Source: Castellaniella sp049673105
Lineage (GTDB): Bacteria; Pseudomonadota; Gammaproteobacteria; Burkholderiales; Burkholderiaceae_B
Assembly (NCBI RefSeq): GCF_049673105.1
Contig: NZ_JBATXG010000005.1
Location: 1 to 64,000, forward strand
DNA length: 64,000 nt
Direction: 5' to 3'
Shown here piece by piece: positions 52,891-60,945 of this stretch (its first letter is position 1; each line of letters opens with the position of its first letter). Made by a program: the position numbers and the translations under genes. The notes beneath the pieces are model-generated. The model saw only the letters and a program-made list of their open reading frames with translations. It had not been told where the DNA came from and made no database searches.

Positions 52891-55479
52891 TCAAAGAAAG
52901 TCGCGGCGCAGCTGATAGATCAATTCCAGCGCTTCGCGGGGGCTGAGCTGGTCGGGTTCCAGCGCCTTCAAAGCGGCTTTCAGTGGAGCGTCCGGGTCCG
53001 CTTCTTCTTCCTCGACCTGCTGGATAAACAGCGACAACTGCGAATCCGCCCGGTTGCGGGCTTCCAGTTCGGCCAGTTCCTTGCGGGCGTGGCGGATCAC
53101 CACTGGCGGGATGCCGGCGCGCTGCGCCACGTGCAGGCCGTAGCTCTGGCTGGCCGGGCCGGGGCGCACTTCGTGCAGGAAGACCACCCCGTCGGGCGCG
53201 TCGGCGGCAGCCAGATGCACGTTCAATACCCCGTGCGTTTTTTCCGGCAACCGGGTGATTTCGAAATAGTGCGTGGCAAACAGCGTCAGCGCCCGGTTAT
53301 GCGTCAGCAGCCGGTAGGCGATGGCCCAGGCCAGCGCCAGCCCGTCGTAGGTGGATGTTCCACGCCCGATCTCGTCCATCAGCACCAGGCTGTGCGGGGT
53401 CGCAGCCGCCAGGATGACGCCGGCTTCCATCATTTCCATCATGAAAGTCGAACGTCCGCCTGCCAGATCGTCGCCTGCCCCGATGCGCGTGAAAATGCGA
53501 TCGAGCGGGCCGATGCGCGCGTGACTGGCCGGCACATAGCTGCCCAGGCGAGCCAGCAGCGCAATCAACGCCACCTGGCGCATATAGGTGGATTTCCCGC
53601 CCATGTTCGGCCCGGTGATCAGCAGCATGCGGCGTTCCTCGTGCATGCGGCAGTCGTTGGGCGTGAAGGTCTCGATGCTGTGCTCGACCACCGGGTGGCG
53701 GCCAGCCTCGATGTCTAGGCATACGTCCTCGCACAGTTCGGGGGCGGTCCAGCCGTGGTGGCGGGCATGGTGCGCCAGCGCCGCCAGCGCGTCGATGCGG
53801 GCCAGTGCCGCCGCGCTGGCGGCCAGTGCCGCCGCGTAGTGGGCGGCCTGTTCCAGCATCTGTTCGAACAGCATTTTTTCGCGGGCCAGGCCGCGCTCGC
53901 GGGCCGACAGGACCTTGTCTTCCCAGGCTTTGAGTTCCGGCGTGATGTAGCGTTCGGCGTTCTTCAGCGTCTGGCGGCGTCGGTAGTCGTCGGGGACTTT
54001 GCCCGCCTGGCCGCGCGTGACCTCGATGAAAAAACCGTGCACCCGGTTGTATTCCACCCGCAGATTGGCGATGCCGGTGCGTTCGCGTTCGCGGGTTTCG
54101 ATTTCCATCAGGAACGCGCCGTTGTCCCCGGCCAGCTGGCGCAGCGTGTCCAGTTCCGTGTCGTAGCCATCGGCGATGACGCCGCCGTCGCGGATCATCA
54201 GCGCCGGTTCGGACGCAATGGCCTGGGTCAGCAGATCTGCCAGCGCTGCATCTACCGGGACGGCCTGCAGGCTTTGGGCCAGCAGCCCGTCTGCCTGGAA
54301 GCTGTCCAGCGCCTGGGCGGCCAGGGGGGGCAGCGTCCCCAGCGCATCGCGCAGACTGGCCAGTTCGCGCGGACGGATCGTCCCCATCGCCAGCCGGGTC
54401 GCCATGCGTTCCAGATCGGGCAGGGCGCGCAAGCCGTCGCGCAGGCCATGCAGCGCTTGGTCTGGGGCAGCCAGCATCTGCGTGATCGCGTCTTGGCGCG
54501 CCTGCGCCTGCGGGTTGTGGCGCAGCGGCGCCTGCAGCCAGCGGCGCAGTTGGCGGCTGCCCATCGGCGTGCGGGCATGATCCAGCGTGCTGAACAATGT
54601 CGGTCCCTCGCCGCCGTTCAGCGGTTCGGTGATTTCCAGATTGCGCCGCGTCGCCGGGTCCAGCACCACATAGTCGCCGCCGGCATCCACGGCCAGACTA
54701 TGGACGTGGCTGAGCGTCTGTGATTGCGTGGCGCCCACATAGCGCAGCAGAGCGCCGGCGGCGCACATCGCCAGCGGCAGGTGGTCCAGACCGAACGCCC
54801 CCACGTCGGCCACCCCGAAATGCCGCAGCAGCGTATCGCGCGCACCATCGGTGTCGAAGTGCCAGTCCGGCACCCGGCTGATGGTGGTGTCCAGGCCGGA
54901 TGATTCCAGCGCCTGGGTATCCGCCTGTTCCGCGCAGACCAGCTCGACCGGGGCGATGCGCCCCAGTTCCGTATCCAGCAGTTCCGGCGTGCATTCGCAG
55001 GTCTTGAATTCGCCGTTGGCCAGATTCATCCAGGCCAGACCGATCTGGTCTTTGCCCTGGCGGCGGCTCGCCGCCCATGCCGCGATCACGCGGTCTTCGC
55101 GAGCGGGCAGCAGGGCCTCGTCCGTCAAGGTGCCGGGCGTGACCACTCGCACGATCTTGCGTTCCACCGGCCCTTTGCTGGCCGCCGGATCCCCCACTTG
55201 TTCGCAAATCGCAATGGATTCGCCCAGCGCCACCAGCCGCGCCAGATAGCCTTCCATCGCGTGATGCGGCACCCCCGCCATCGGAATCGGTGTGCCGTTG
55301 GACGTGCCGCGTTTGGTCAGCGTCAGGTTCAGCAACCGCGCCCCGCGTTCCGCGTCGTCATAGAACATCTCGTAGAAATCCCCCATGCGATAGAACAGCA
55401 GATGCGAGCCCGCCTGGGCTTTCAACGTCAAATACTGCTGCATCATGGGGGTGTGGCCGGAGAGATCTGGGGTGGTCAT
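52891..55479 (-). CDS. mutS: DNA mismatch repair protein MutS
   Basis: The 862-residue mismatch sensor has the mispair-binding Phe-x-Glu in GDFYEMF (Phe35, Glu37), connector and lever domains, Walker A GPNMGGKST (residues 623-631), Walker B LVLMDEIGRGTSTYDGLALAWA and the ATH/TNFHE-like LFATHYFEIT. A dimerisation/helix-turn-helix end includes RAGIPPVVIRHARKELAELE. Length is usual (about 850-880). Upstream is a long stretch without intact genes, so mutS has its own promoter, which could not be placed. Confidence 0.97.
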   Translation of the reverse strand: MTTPDLSGHTPMMQQYLTLKAQAGSHLLFYRMGDFYEMFYDDAERGARLLNLTLTKRGTSNGTPIPMAGVPHHAMEGYLARLVALGESIAICEQVGDPAASKGPVERKIVRVVTPGTLTDEALLPAREDRVIAAWAASRRQGKDQIGLAWMNLANGEFKTCECTPELLDTELGRIAPVELVCAEQADTQALESSGLDTTISRVPDWHFDTDGARDTLLRHFGVADVGAFGLDHLPLAMCAAGALLRYVGATQSQTLSHVHSLAVDAGGDYVVLDPATRRNLEITEPLNGGEGPTLFSTLDHARTPMGSRQLRRWLQAPLRHNPQAQARQDAITQMLAAPDQALHGLRDGLRALPDLERMATRLAMGTIRPRELASLRDALGTLPPLAAQALDSFQADGLLAQSLQAVPVDAALADLLTQAIASEPALMIRDGGVIADGYDTELDTLRQLAGDNGAFLMEIETRERERTGIANLRVEYNRVHGFFIEVTRGQAGKVPDDYRRRQTLKNAERYITPELKAWEDKVLSARERGLAREKMLFEQMLEQAAHYAAALAASAAALARIDALAALAHHARHHGWTAPELCEDVCLDIEAGRHPVVEHSIETFTPNDCRMHEERRMLLITGPNMGGKSTYMRQVALIALLARLGSYVPASHARIGPLDRIFTRIGAGDDLAGGRSTFMMEMMEAGVILAAATPHSLVLMDEIGRGTSTYDGLALAWAIAYRLLTHNRALTLFATHYFEITRLPEKTHGVLNVHLAAADAPDGVVFLHEVRPGPASQSYGLHVAQRAGIPPVVIRHARKELAELEARNRADSQLSLFIQQVEEEEADPDAPLKAALKALEPDQLSPREALELIYQLRRDFL

Positions 55480-56113
55480 GCTAGGGGATCGGTCTGTGTG
55501 GATTGAGGGGGCAGGGGGTATTATCGTTCATGGAGGAGGATCGCAGTTGTCGTTGCAGTGGCGACACTCGGCACATCGTCTGGAGCGCTGAACTCATCCT
55601 ACTTCACGGTGGGCACGATCTTGCCCTGGATATGCCCGCGCGCCGCGCGTGCAAGGGCCAACCTGAATGGCGAGGAATAGTTTGATCTGATTGCGGCACT
55701 CGCCTGGCTTCGAGAACAGCCAGCGCACGCACCGCGCGCTGACCGCATCCTGAGTGTGATTGCCAGTGCGATCCTGGTGAGTCCTGCTTGCGTCGACACG
55801 TCGAAGGGCCGTATCAATCGAGACGGATAGGTAGCAGCTAGAGTGGAAGACGGAGAGCAGAAATTTAAGGAACTGTATGTTTCGATAGAGACGAGCCAGC
55901 GCCATGATGTGCCTGATGCAGTGATCAATGGCGGTGGTGTGAGCCATTGGGGAGATCGTGATCCGGGCCGAAACATGATTGAGCAGGCCGAGGCCCAAGG
56001 GATGTCCCTGGAGCAATTTGCTTTGAAGTTCACTCGTACCCGGGTGCCAGCCAGTCAGGCTGGCGCTGGTACTCGGTGTTGGGGTTTACGGTGGAGAAGT
56101 GATGGGAAGCTAT
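55480..56113. other. 634-bp stretch without an intact gene (decayed island)
   Basis: Base composition is more even than in the flanking genes and no intact recognisable gene is present. The minus strand at 55599-55760 holds a dehydrogenase-like tail (listed separately). The plus strand holds an open frame from GTG 55843 whose first ~65 residues look protein-like (EQKFKELYVSIETSQRHDVPDAV..., then QAEAQGMSLEQFALKF) but match no family I recognise; its end runs antisense through higA. A small perfect hairpin GCCAGCC-AGTCA-GGCTGGC lies at about 56051-56069. No insertion sequence ends were found. Confidence 0.5.
55599..55760 (-). pseudogene. Possible C-terminal fragment of a zinc-binding/quinone oxidoreductase-like dehydrogenase
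   Basis: One minus-strand frame ends ARAARGHIQGKIVPTVK before TAG at 55599. This resembles the ...HARGKIVLTV tail of medium-chain dehydrogenases. A neighbouring frame just upstream reads VRWLFSKPGECRNQIKLF, which resembles the W-L-F-x-x-P stretch lying 40-50 residues before that tail. The two would need a frameshift and a small deletion to join. The match is short and made by eye; a chance resemblance is possible. Confidence 0.35.
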
Positions 56114-56424
56114 CTATGTGGGCAAAGATTCAATGGGTTGTAACGTTTCCAGCACAGTCTGTAATTGAGGATTCAGTTCAGCAGTGCGCAGGTCGAACGC
56201 CGTTTGAAGATTTAGCCAGGACTGCGCATCACCGCCGAAATAGTGGCTGAGCCGCAAGGCCGTATCAGCCGTGATGCCGCGCCGTTCGAGCAAGATGTCA
56301 TTGATGCGGGAAGGGGTACAAGAAGATGGCGCGCCAGGGCATTGGCACTCATGTGGAGGGGTTTCAGGTAGTCCTCGCGCAAAACCTCGCCGGGGTGTAC
56401 TGGCCGCATGCCGTTTTTGATCAT
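56114..56424 (-). pseudogene. higA: higA antitoxin, frameshifted
   Basis: From ATG 56424 the frame gives MIKNGMRPVHPGEVLREDYLKPLHMSANALARHLLVP, the HigA/VapA HTH_XRE start. The neighbouring frame then continues with SRINDILLERRGITADTALRLSHYFGGDAQSWLNLQTAFDLRTAELNPQ to a stop at 56114. Joining them restores a normal antitoxin of about 102 residues. The break lies in a run of four C (GGGG on the plus strand, 56313-56316) where five would keep frame, so a one-base deletion, or a sequencing error in the run, explains it. It lies 52 bases downstream of the higB remnant, in the usual HigB-HigA order. Confidence 0.85.
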
Positions 56425-56476
56425 GGTGTCGTCCTTGAACGCTCAAATGCCAAGCTTGCTGATAGGAGTAGCAGAG

Positions 56477-56605
56477 TTAGTGATAGTCCACGATTTCGAC
56501 TTTCTCAGGACCCTTGTCGGTCCATATAAAGCAGATACGCTATTGAGCGTTGATGCGAATGCCGTGCCATCCCGTTCGATCGTCCATCTTCAAACGACAA
56601 TTACC
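56477..56605 (-). pseudogene. higB: higB toxin remnant with a nonsense codon
   Basis: The minus strand encodes KMDDRTGWHGIRINAQ, then TAG (56542-56540), then RICFIWTDKGPEKVEIVDYH and TAA (56477). This is the C-terminal half of a RelE-fold HigB toxin, in which the stop replaces the conserved Trp of the INAQWRICF motif (TGG to TAG). The N-terminal half is not recognisable upstream, so the gene is also truncated. It precedes the frameshifted higA. Both partners are dead, consistent with loss of an addiction module. Confidence 0.8.
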
Positions 56606-56695
56606 ATGGCATCACCCCACTCGCTTGTTTGCCTAACACTATAACTGCCATCTCCTGTGTCACACCAATCCCTCCTAATGTCAAAATTGTCCTAC

Positions 56696-56729
56696 TTGAG
56701 TAGAACTTGCTGTTCTACTAAAATAGAAC
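56696..56729 (+). promoter_or_regulatory. mazEF promoter with palindromic operator
   Basis: TTGAGT (-35, 56696-56701) and TAAAAT (-10, 56719-56724) are 17 bp apart. Between and overlapping them is a perfect 8-bp inverted repeat, AGTAGAAC (56699-56706) and GTTCTACT (56712-56719), and a third half-site TAGAAC lies at 56724-56729. This is the layout expected for autorepression by the MazE-MazF complex. Confidence 0.7.
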
Positions 56730-56766
56730 TTATCGAGTTTTGGGTAAACGTAAACAGGAGGCGTCC

Positions 56767-57012
56767 ATGCTTCAAACTCTACGCAAGGCGGGCGGCTCGC
56801 TTGTAATGACCGTCCCCAAGGTATTTGTTGATCAGAACAGCCTGATCGACGGTTCTCAGGTTGAGCTTCATCTTCAGGGAAAGAAAATGACTGTCGAGGC
56901 ACCTAGCCGACCGCACTATAGGCTGGCCGACTTGATGGCAGAAATGCCCGAAGGGCTGCCTCGTGCCGAGGGCTGGGAGAAAATGCCTGCCGTTGGGCTG
57001 GAGAACGGTTAA
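56767..57012 (+). CDS. Antitoxin of the MazE/AbrB (SpoVT-AbrB) type
   Basis: This 81-residue antitoxin has an N-terminal swapped-hairpin DNA-binding domain (MLQTLRKAGGSLVMTVPKVFVDQNSLIDGSQVELHLQGKKMTVEA). An acidic/proline tail (LADLMAEMPEGLPRAEGWEKMP) would wrap the toxin. ATG 56767 is fixed by AGGAGG six bases upstream. Its stop overlaps the toxin start by one base. It is expected to bind the inverted repeats upstream. It looks intact. Confidence 0.92.
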   Translation: MLQTLRKAGGSLVMTVPKVFVDQNSLIDGSQVELHLQGKKMTVEAPSRPHYRLADLMAEMPEGLPRAEGWEKMPAVGLENG

Positions 57013-57359
57013 TGGCGTACGTGCCCAATCGTGGCGATATCGTGCATCTGGATTTCGACCCATCCTCAGGCCGAGAGATGCAAGGGCCGCACTTCGGTCT
57101 TGTGCTGAGTGGCAAAGTCTTCAACCAGCAAGGGTTGGCGATGATTTGCCCGATATCGCAGGGGGCTGCCGCAGCGGCCAGAACCTACGGCACGGTGGTC
57201 ACGTTGATTGGGGCGGGCACGGATACCCAGGGTGCTGTTCACTGTCATCAGTTGAAGTCGCTGGATTGGCGCGCCCGCAAAGTGCACCTCAAGGAAGCCG
57301 TACCGCAGTTCATCGTTGATGAAGTCTTGGCCAGAATCGAAGCCATTTTGTTTGAGTGA
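57012..57359 (+). CDS. Endoribonuclease toxin of the MazF/PemK (ChpB) family
   Basis: The 115-residue toxin shows the family start YVPNRGDIVHLDFDPSSGREMQGPHFGLVLS with the conserved Arg in the S1-S2 region, MICPISQGAAAAARTYGTVVTLIG, and GAVHCHQLKSLDWRARKVHLKEAVP with the catalytic-region Gln/Ser. Such toxins cleave mRNA at short sites when the antitoxin is degraded. Translation is coupled to the antitoxin (TAATG overlap). It appears complete, unlike the nearby higBA. Confidence 0.93.
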   Translation: MAYVPNRGDIVHLDFDPSSGREMQGPHFGLVLSGKVFNQQGLAMICPISQGAAAAARTYGTVVTLIGAGTDTQGAVHCHQLKSLDWRARKVHLKEAVPQFIVDEVLARIEAILFE

Positions 57360-57483
57360 CAAGGTCTGGGCGACCGTCTCTTCCTTTGCCCCCCCCTTAG
57401 AGCTGCTGCGGCAGCCGGCTCAAACGCATCACACTGGCCAATTTTTATGCGGTGCATGCAAGTCTTTGATCAGATAGAAGATT

Positions 57484-57535
57484 CATGGATAACCCTGGGC
57501 TTATCCATGAGCTTGTCCACAGTCCTCGTGGACAA
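57484..57535. promoter_or_regulatory. Cluster of four DnaA-box-like sites in two perfect palindromes
   Basis: CATGGATAA (57484-57492) and TTATCCATG (57501-57509) form one perfect palindrome. TTGTCCAC (57513-57520) and GTGGACAA (57528-57535) form another with a 7-base loop. The sites resemble the DnaA box TTATCCACA with one or two differences, and TTGTCCACA at 57513-57521 is one base away. The cluster lies 54 bases before mscS. It may be a DnaA-binding cluster or two mRNA leader hairpins. Confidence 0.45.
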
Positions 57536-57588
57536 CTCCGGCACGGTAAAATTCCCCGACGCTCATCCATAAGAAAACGGCCTACATC

Positions 57589-58413
57589 ATGGAACAATTC
57601 CGAACCTTCTGGGCATCCATGCCTGACTTTCAAGACGCCGCTGTGCATCTGGCTGCCACGCTGCTCATCCTGATCATCGGCTGGATGATCTCCAATTTGC
57701 TGGGCCGCCTGGTGCGCCGCCTGGCCGATCATTCATCGCGCATTGATCTCACCGTCGTCCCGATTCTGCGCAGTGTGACCGTCTGGTCCGTGCGTACGGT
57801 CGTGCTGCTGGCGGTGCTGGCCCGCCTGGGCGTGCAGACGGCCAGCCTGGTGGCGATGCTGGGCGCTTCCGCTCTGGCCATCGGCCTGGCCTTGCAGGGG
57901 ACTTTGCAGAATTTCGCTGCTGGCATCATGTTGCTGCTGCTGCGCCCGGTGCGGGCGGGCGAATTCGTCTCGGTGGAAGGCAAGGGCTCAGGCACGGTCG
58001 ATGAGATCGGTCTGTTCATGACGCGGCTGGTCCAGGCCGATGGCATTCATCTGCTGCTGCCCAATTCCCTGGTCTGGGGCAATCCCATCGTCAACTACAG
58101 CCGCAACCAGACTCGCCGCTTGGACGTGATGCTGGGGGTGCGCCACGACGATGATCTGGAATCCGCCCTGGCGACCTTGCGGCGGCTGGTGGATCAGCAT
58201 GCGGATGTGCTCAAGGACCCCGTGCCGGAAGTCATGGTGATGGAATACCGGGACAGCACGGTGATGCTGAATATCCGGGTGTGGACGCTGTCGGACAAAT
58301 ACTGGGACGTCCGGTTCGATTTGCAGCGCCGGGCGCCGCAGGCGCTGCGGGATGCGGGCATGCGCAGCCCGATTCCGCTGCGCGAGGTGCGCACCACAGC
58401 GGATGCGGCTTAA
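57589..58413 (+). CDS. mscS: Small-conductance mechanosensitive channel MscS family protein
   Basis: The 274-residue channel has three N-terminal helices (about residues 17-38, 60-82 and 87-118). The pore helix ALAIGLALQGTLQNFAAGIMLLLLRPVRAGEFV matches MscS TM3 with its Gly/Ala packing. The cytoplasmic beta domain (VEGKGSGTVDEIGLFMTRLVQADGIHLLLPNSLVWGNPIVNYSRN) and alpha/beta domain follow. It releases solutes on osmotic down-shock. ATG 57589 lies after a palindrome-rich gap. The stop overlaps the cysE stop on the other strand. Confidence 0.94.
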   Translation: MEQFRTFWASMPDFQDAAVHLAATLLILIIGWMISNLLGRLVRRLADHSSRIDLTVVPILRSVTVWSVRTVVLLAVLARLGVQTASLVAMLGASALAIGLALQGTLQNFAAGIMLLLLRPVRAGEFVSVEGKGSGTVDEIGLFMTRLVQADGIHLLLPNSLVWGNPIVNYSRNQTRRLDVMLGVRHDDDLESALATLRRLVDQHADVLKDPVPEVMVMEYRDSTVMLNIRVWTLSDKYWDVRFDLQRRAPQALRDAGMRSPIPLREVRTTADAA

Positions 58414-59288
58414 TCCACCATCCGGTTCAGGCGTTCTACATCCAGCGGGCGCTGACCGTTTTCGACCCGCTGGCCCAGGTCTTCCATGGCCTGGCACAGA
58501 CGGTGAATACGTTTGTCCTGCTGCGCGGTGTGATTGATCAGTTCGTGCAGCACCTTGACCAGGGGATCGTCGTCCGTGCGGCCCACGCCATAGGCGGCGA
58601 AGTTGTCCGCTGGATCGGCCTTGGCAGGGCTGCTGTCGTCGACCGGCCGGCTGCGCTGCAGGAGTTCCTGCAGAGGCCGTGCGGTCCAGTCGGATTGGCA
58701 GGGCAGGTCGTCTGGGGCCGCCGGGCTTGATGCGGGTTCTGCGTCGGCGGCATCATCTGCTTTGTGGTCCTGGGGCAGGATGATGCGGGCCGGATTGCCC
58801 ACTGCGGTCGCGCCGGCGGGGACAGGCTTGATCACCACGGCGTTGGACCCGATACGGGCGTGGGCGCCGACGGTGAATCCGCCCAGGATTTGCGCGCCGG
58901 CGCCGACCACGACGCCGGTTTCCAGAGTAGGGTGGCGTTTCTCGCCTTTGTACAGGCGGGTGCCGCCCAGGGTGACGCCTTGGTAGATCGTGCAGTCATC
59001 GCCGATTTCGGCGGTTTCTCCGATCACCACGCCAAAGCCGTGATCGATGAACACGCGCCGCCCGATCACCGCGCCCGGGTGGATTTCAATGCCCGTCAGC
59101 ATGCGTCCCAGATGCGAGATGAAACGCCCCGCCCAGTACCAATTGCGCCGCCACAGGCCGTGCGCCACGCGGTGGATCAGGATGGCATGCAGGCCGGGAT
59201 AACAGGTCAGGATCTCGAAGCGGCTGCGGGCGGCCGGATCGCGTTCGTGGATGCAGGCGAGTTCTTCGCGTAGCTGTTCAAACATCAT
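58410..59288 (-). CDS. cysE: Serine O-acetyltransferase (long C-terminal extension)
   Basis: The 292-residue enzyme makes O-acetylserine for cysteine synthesis. A helical N terminus (REELACIHERDPAARSRFEILTCYPGLHAILIHRVAHGLW) is followed by a left-handed beta helix with hexapeptide repeats (GIEIHPGAVIGRRVFIDHGFGVVIGETAEIGDDCTIYQGVTLGG). The active His sits in IDHGFG. The core ends near residue 182; residues 185-292 are an extra tail rich in Asp, Ala and Pro with a helical end (DPLVKVLHELINHTAQQDKRIHRLCQAMEDLGQRVENG). Its start lies 3 bases after trmJ, so the two are one operon. Confidence 0.93.
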   Translation of the reverse strand: MMFEQLREELACIHERDPAARSRFEILTCYPGLHAILIHRVAHGLWRRNWYWAGRFISHLGRMLTGIEIHPGAVIGRRVFIDHGFGVVIGETAEIGDDCTIYQGVTLGGTRLYKGEKRHPTLETGVVVGAGAQILGGFTVGAHARIGSNAVVIKPVPAGATAVGNPARIILPQDHKADDAADAEPASSPAAPDDLPCQSDWTARPLQELLQRSRPVDDSSPAKADPADNFAAYGVGRTDDDPLVKVLHELINHTAQQDKRIHRLCQAMEDLGQRVENGQRPLDVERLNRMVD

Positions 59289-59291
59289 GAT

Positions 59292-60116
59292 TCAGGCAGG
59301 ATCCTGGGGGTGGGCTAGTCGGGCTGTGCGGATCATGGCGGTGCACAGGCCGCGCAGCATGTCCACTTCGTCGGTGCTCAGGCGGGAGCGTGTCCACATC
59401 TGGCGCATGCGCGGCGCCAATTTTTTGGGGTGCTGCGGGTCCAGGAATTCGATCGCGATCAGCGCCTGTTCGAAATGATCCAGCAGGGCCTGGACACGGT
59501 CGCTGCCGGCCAGATCCGCGCCGGCGTCGTGGCGCCCGTGGGTCTCGGGCAGGCGGGCCTGATGGGTCAGCGGCAGCAGCGCGTAGCGCATTTCCCAGGC
59601 TGCCAGTTGCAGCGCCTGCGACACGTTCAGGGAACTATAGACCGGATTGGCCGGTATGTGGCAAACCTGCTGACACAGCATGATGTCGTCGTTGGACAGA
59701 CCGGATCGTTCCGTGCCCACCACGATCGCGATCCGGGATTCGGCGCGTGTCAGTTCGGCAGCCGACTGCGTTGCGGCTTCGCGGATGTCGCAGGGCGGGG
59801 GGCCTAGCGCCCGCGCCCTGGCGGTCAGGGCAAAAGCCAGGGTGGTCGCACCCAGGGCCTCGGCCAGGCTGTCGTGGATGCGGGCATGTTCCAGTACGTC
59901 GCCCGCGCCGCTGGCCAGCGCCTGAGCGTCCGGGTGGCGCAGGATGTCGGGGTCGCCCGGGGCGACCAGGCGCAGGTCGTGAAAGCCCATCGTCTTGATG
60001 GCCCGCGCCGCCGATCCGACGTTGCCAGGATGGCTGGGGCTGACCATGATGAAGCAGGTTCGCGCAAAGATATCCTGCTCGCGAAGCGCCGAATCGGAGG
60101 AAATTGGTAGAGTCAT
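59292..60116 (-). CDS. trmJ: tRNA (cytidine/uridine-2'-O)-methyltransferase TrmJ
   Basis: The 274-residue SPOUT methyltransferase is predicted to modify position 32 of tRNAs. The motifs are MVSPSHPGNVGSAARAIKTMGF near residue 25, LVAPGDP, the knot region AIVVGTERSGLSNDDIMLCQQVCHIPANPVYSSLNVSQALQLAAWEMRYA, and a C-terminal helical domain LDPQHPKKLAPRMRQMWTRSRL. Length is slightly above E. coli TrmJ (246). It starts 40 bases from suhB in divergent orientation, an arrangement seen in other proteobacteria. Confidence 0.93.
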   Translation of the reverse strand: MTLPISSDSALREQDIFARTCFIMVSPSHPGNVGSAARAIKTMGFHDLRLVAPGDPDILRHPDAQALASGAGDVLEHARIHDSLAEALGATTLAFALTARARALGPPPCDIREAATQSAAELTRAESRIAIVVGTERSGLSNDDIMLCQQVCHIPANPVYSSLNVSQALQLAAWEMRYALLPLTHQARLPETHGRHDAGADLAGSDRVQALLDHFEQALIAIEFLDPQHPKKLAPRMRQMWTRSRLSTDEVDMLRGLCTAMIRTARLAHPQDPA

Positions 60117-60156
60117 CTAAAATGGAGTACTTGTTACCTGTGATCTTTGGAAACCT

Positions 60157-60936
60157 ATGCATCCGATGCTTAACACCGCCATCAAGGCGGCGCGCCGCGC
60201 AGGCGCCATCATCAACCGCGCCAGTCTGGACCTCGAACGCCTCAACGTAGCGCGTAAAGGCCCCAAAGACTACGTGACCGAGGTCGATCGCGCTGCCGAG
60301 GAATCCATTATCGACATTTTACGCACAGCGTATCCCGAACATGGTTTTCTGGGCGAGGAATCCGGCGCGCATGCCGGGGCTGGCGGCGCCGAACCCGAAT
60401 TCCGCTGGGTGATCGACCCCCTGGACGGCACCACCAATTTCATCCACGGTTTTCAGCACTACGCGGTGTCCATCGCGCTGCTGCACAATGGGCAGGCAGT
60501 GCATGCGGTGGTCTACGATCCGTCGCGCAATGAAATGTTTACGGCCAGCCGCGGCAGCGGCGCTTTCCTGAATGATCGCCGGGTGCGGGTGTCATCGTGC
60601 CTGCGCTACCACGAGGCTTTGCTGGCCTCGCACATCCCCCAATCCACCGCGCTGCCGGCAGGCTCGCCTTACATGCCGCTGCTCTCTGATTGCGCTGCCG
60701 CTCGGCGCACGGGTTCCACGGTGCTGGATCTGGCCTGGGTCGCCAGCGGGCGGCTGGACGGCTTTTGCGGCGTCGGCCTGAAACCCTGGGATATGGCTGC
60801 AGGCAACCTGCTCATCCTGGAATCCGGCGGTCTGGTGGCGGATTTCCAGGGGGAACAGGGCTGGCTGGCGTCCGGCAACGTGCTGGCGGCTGCCCCCAAG
60901 ATCTTCACACAGATGTTGACCCGCTTGCAGGCCTGA
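60157..60936 (+). CDS. suhB: Inositol monophosphatase family protein SuhB
   Basis: The 259-residue magnesium-dependent phosphatase shows the metal-binding motifs GEESGAH, WVIDPLDGTTNFIHGF and, near the C terminus, GLKPWDMAAGNLLILESGG. In E. coli, SuhB also takes part in ribosomal RNA antitermination. The N terminus HPMLNTAIKAARRAGAIINRAS is typical of the SuhB branch. ATG 60157 lies 40 bases from trmJ. A TerC-CBS gene follows after 9 bases. Confidence 0.95.
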   Translation: MHPMLNTAIKAARRAGAIINRASLDLERLNVARKGPKDYVTEVDRAAEESIIDILRTAYPEHGFLGEESGAHAGAGGAEPEFRWVIDPLDGTTNFIHGFQHYAVSIALLHNGQAVHAVVYDPSRNEMFTASRGSGAFLNDRRVRVSSCLRYHEALLASHIPQSTALPAGSPYMPLLSDCAAARRTGSTVLDLAWVASGRLDGFCGVGLKPWDMAAGNLLILESGGLVADFQGEQGWLASGNVLAAAPKIFTQMLTRLQA

Positions 60937-60945
60937 TAAGGAAAC

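Noticed and set aside
55503..55685. Short plus-strand frame after mutS
   Set aside because: It has no ribosome binding site, no recognisable sequence, and overlaps the dehydrogenase-like remnant on the other strand.
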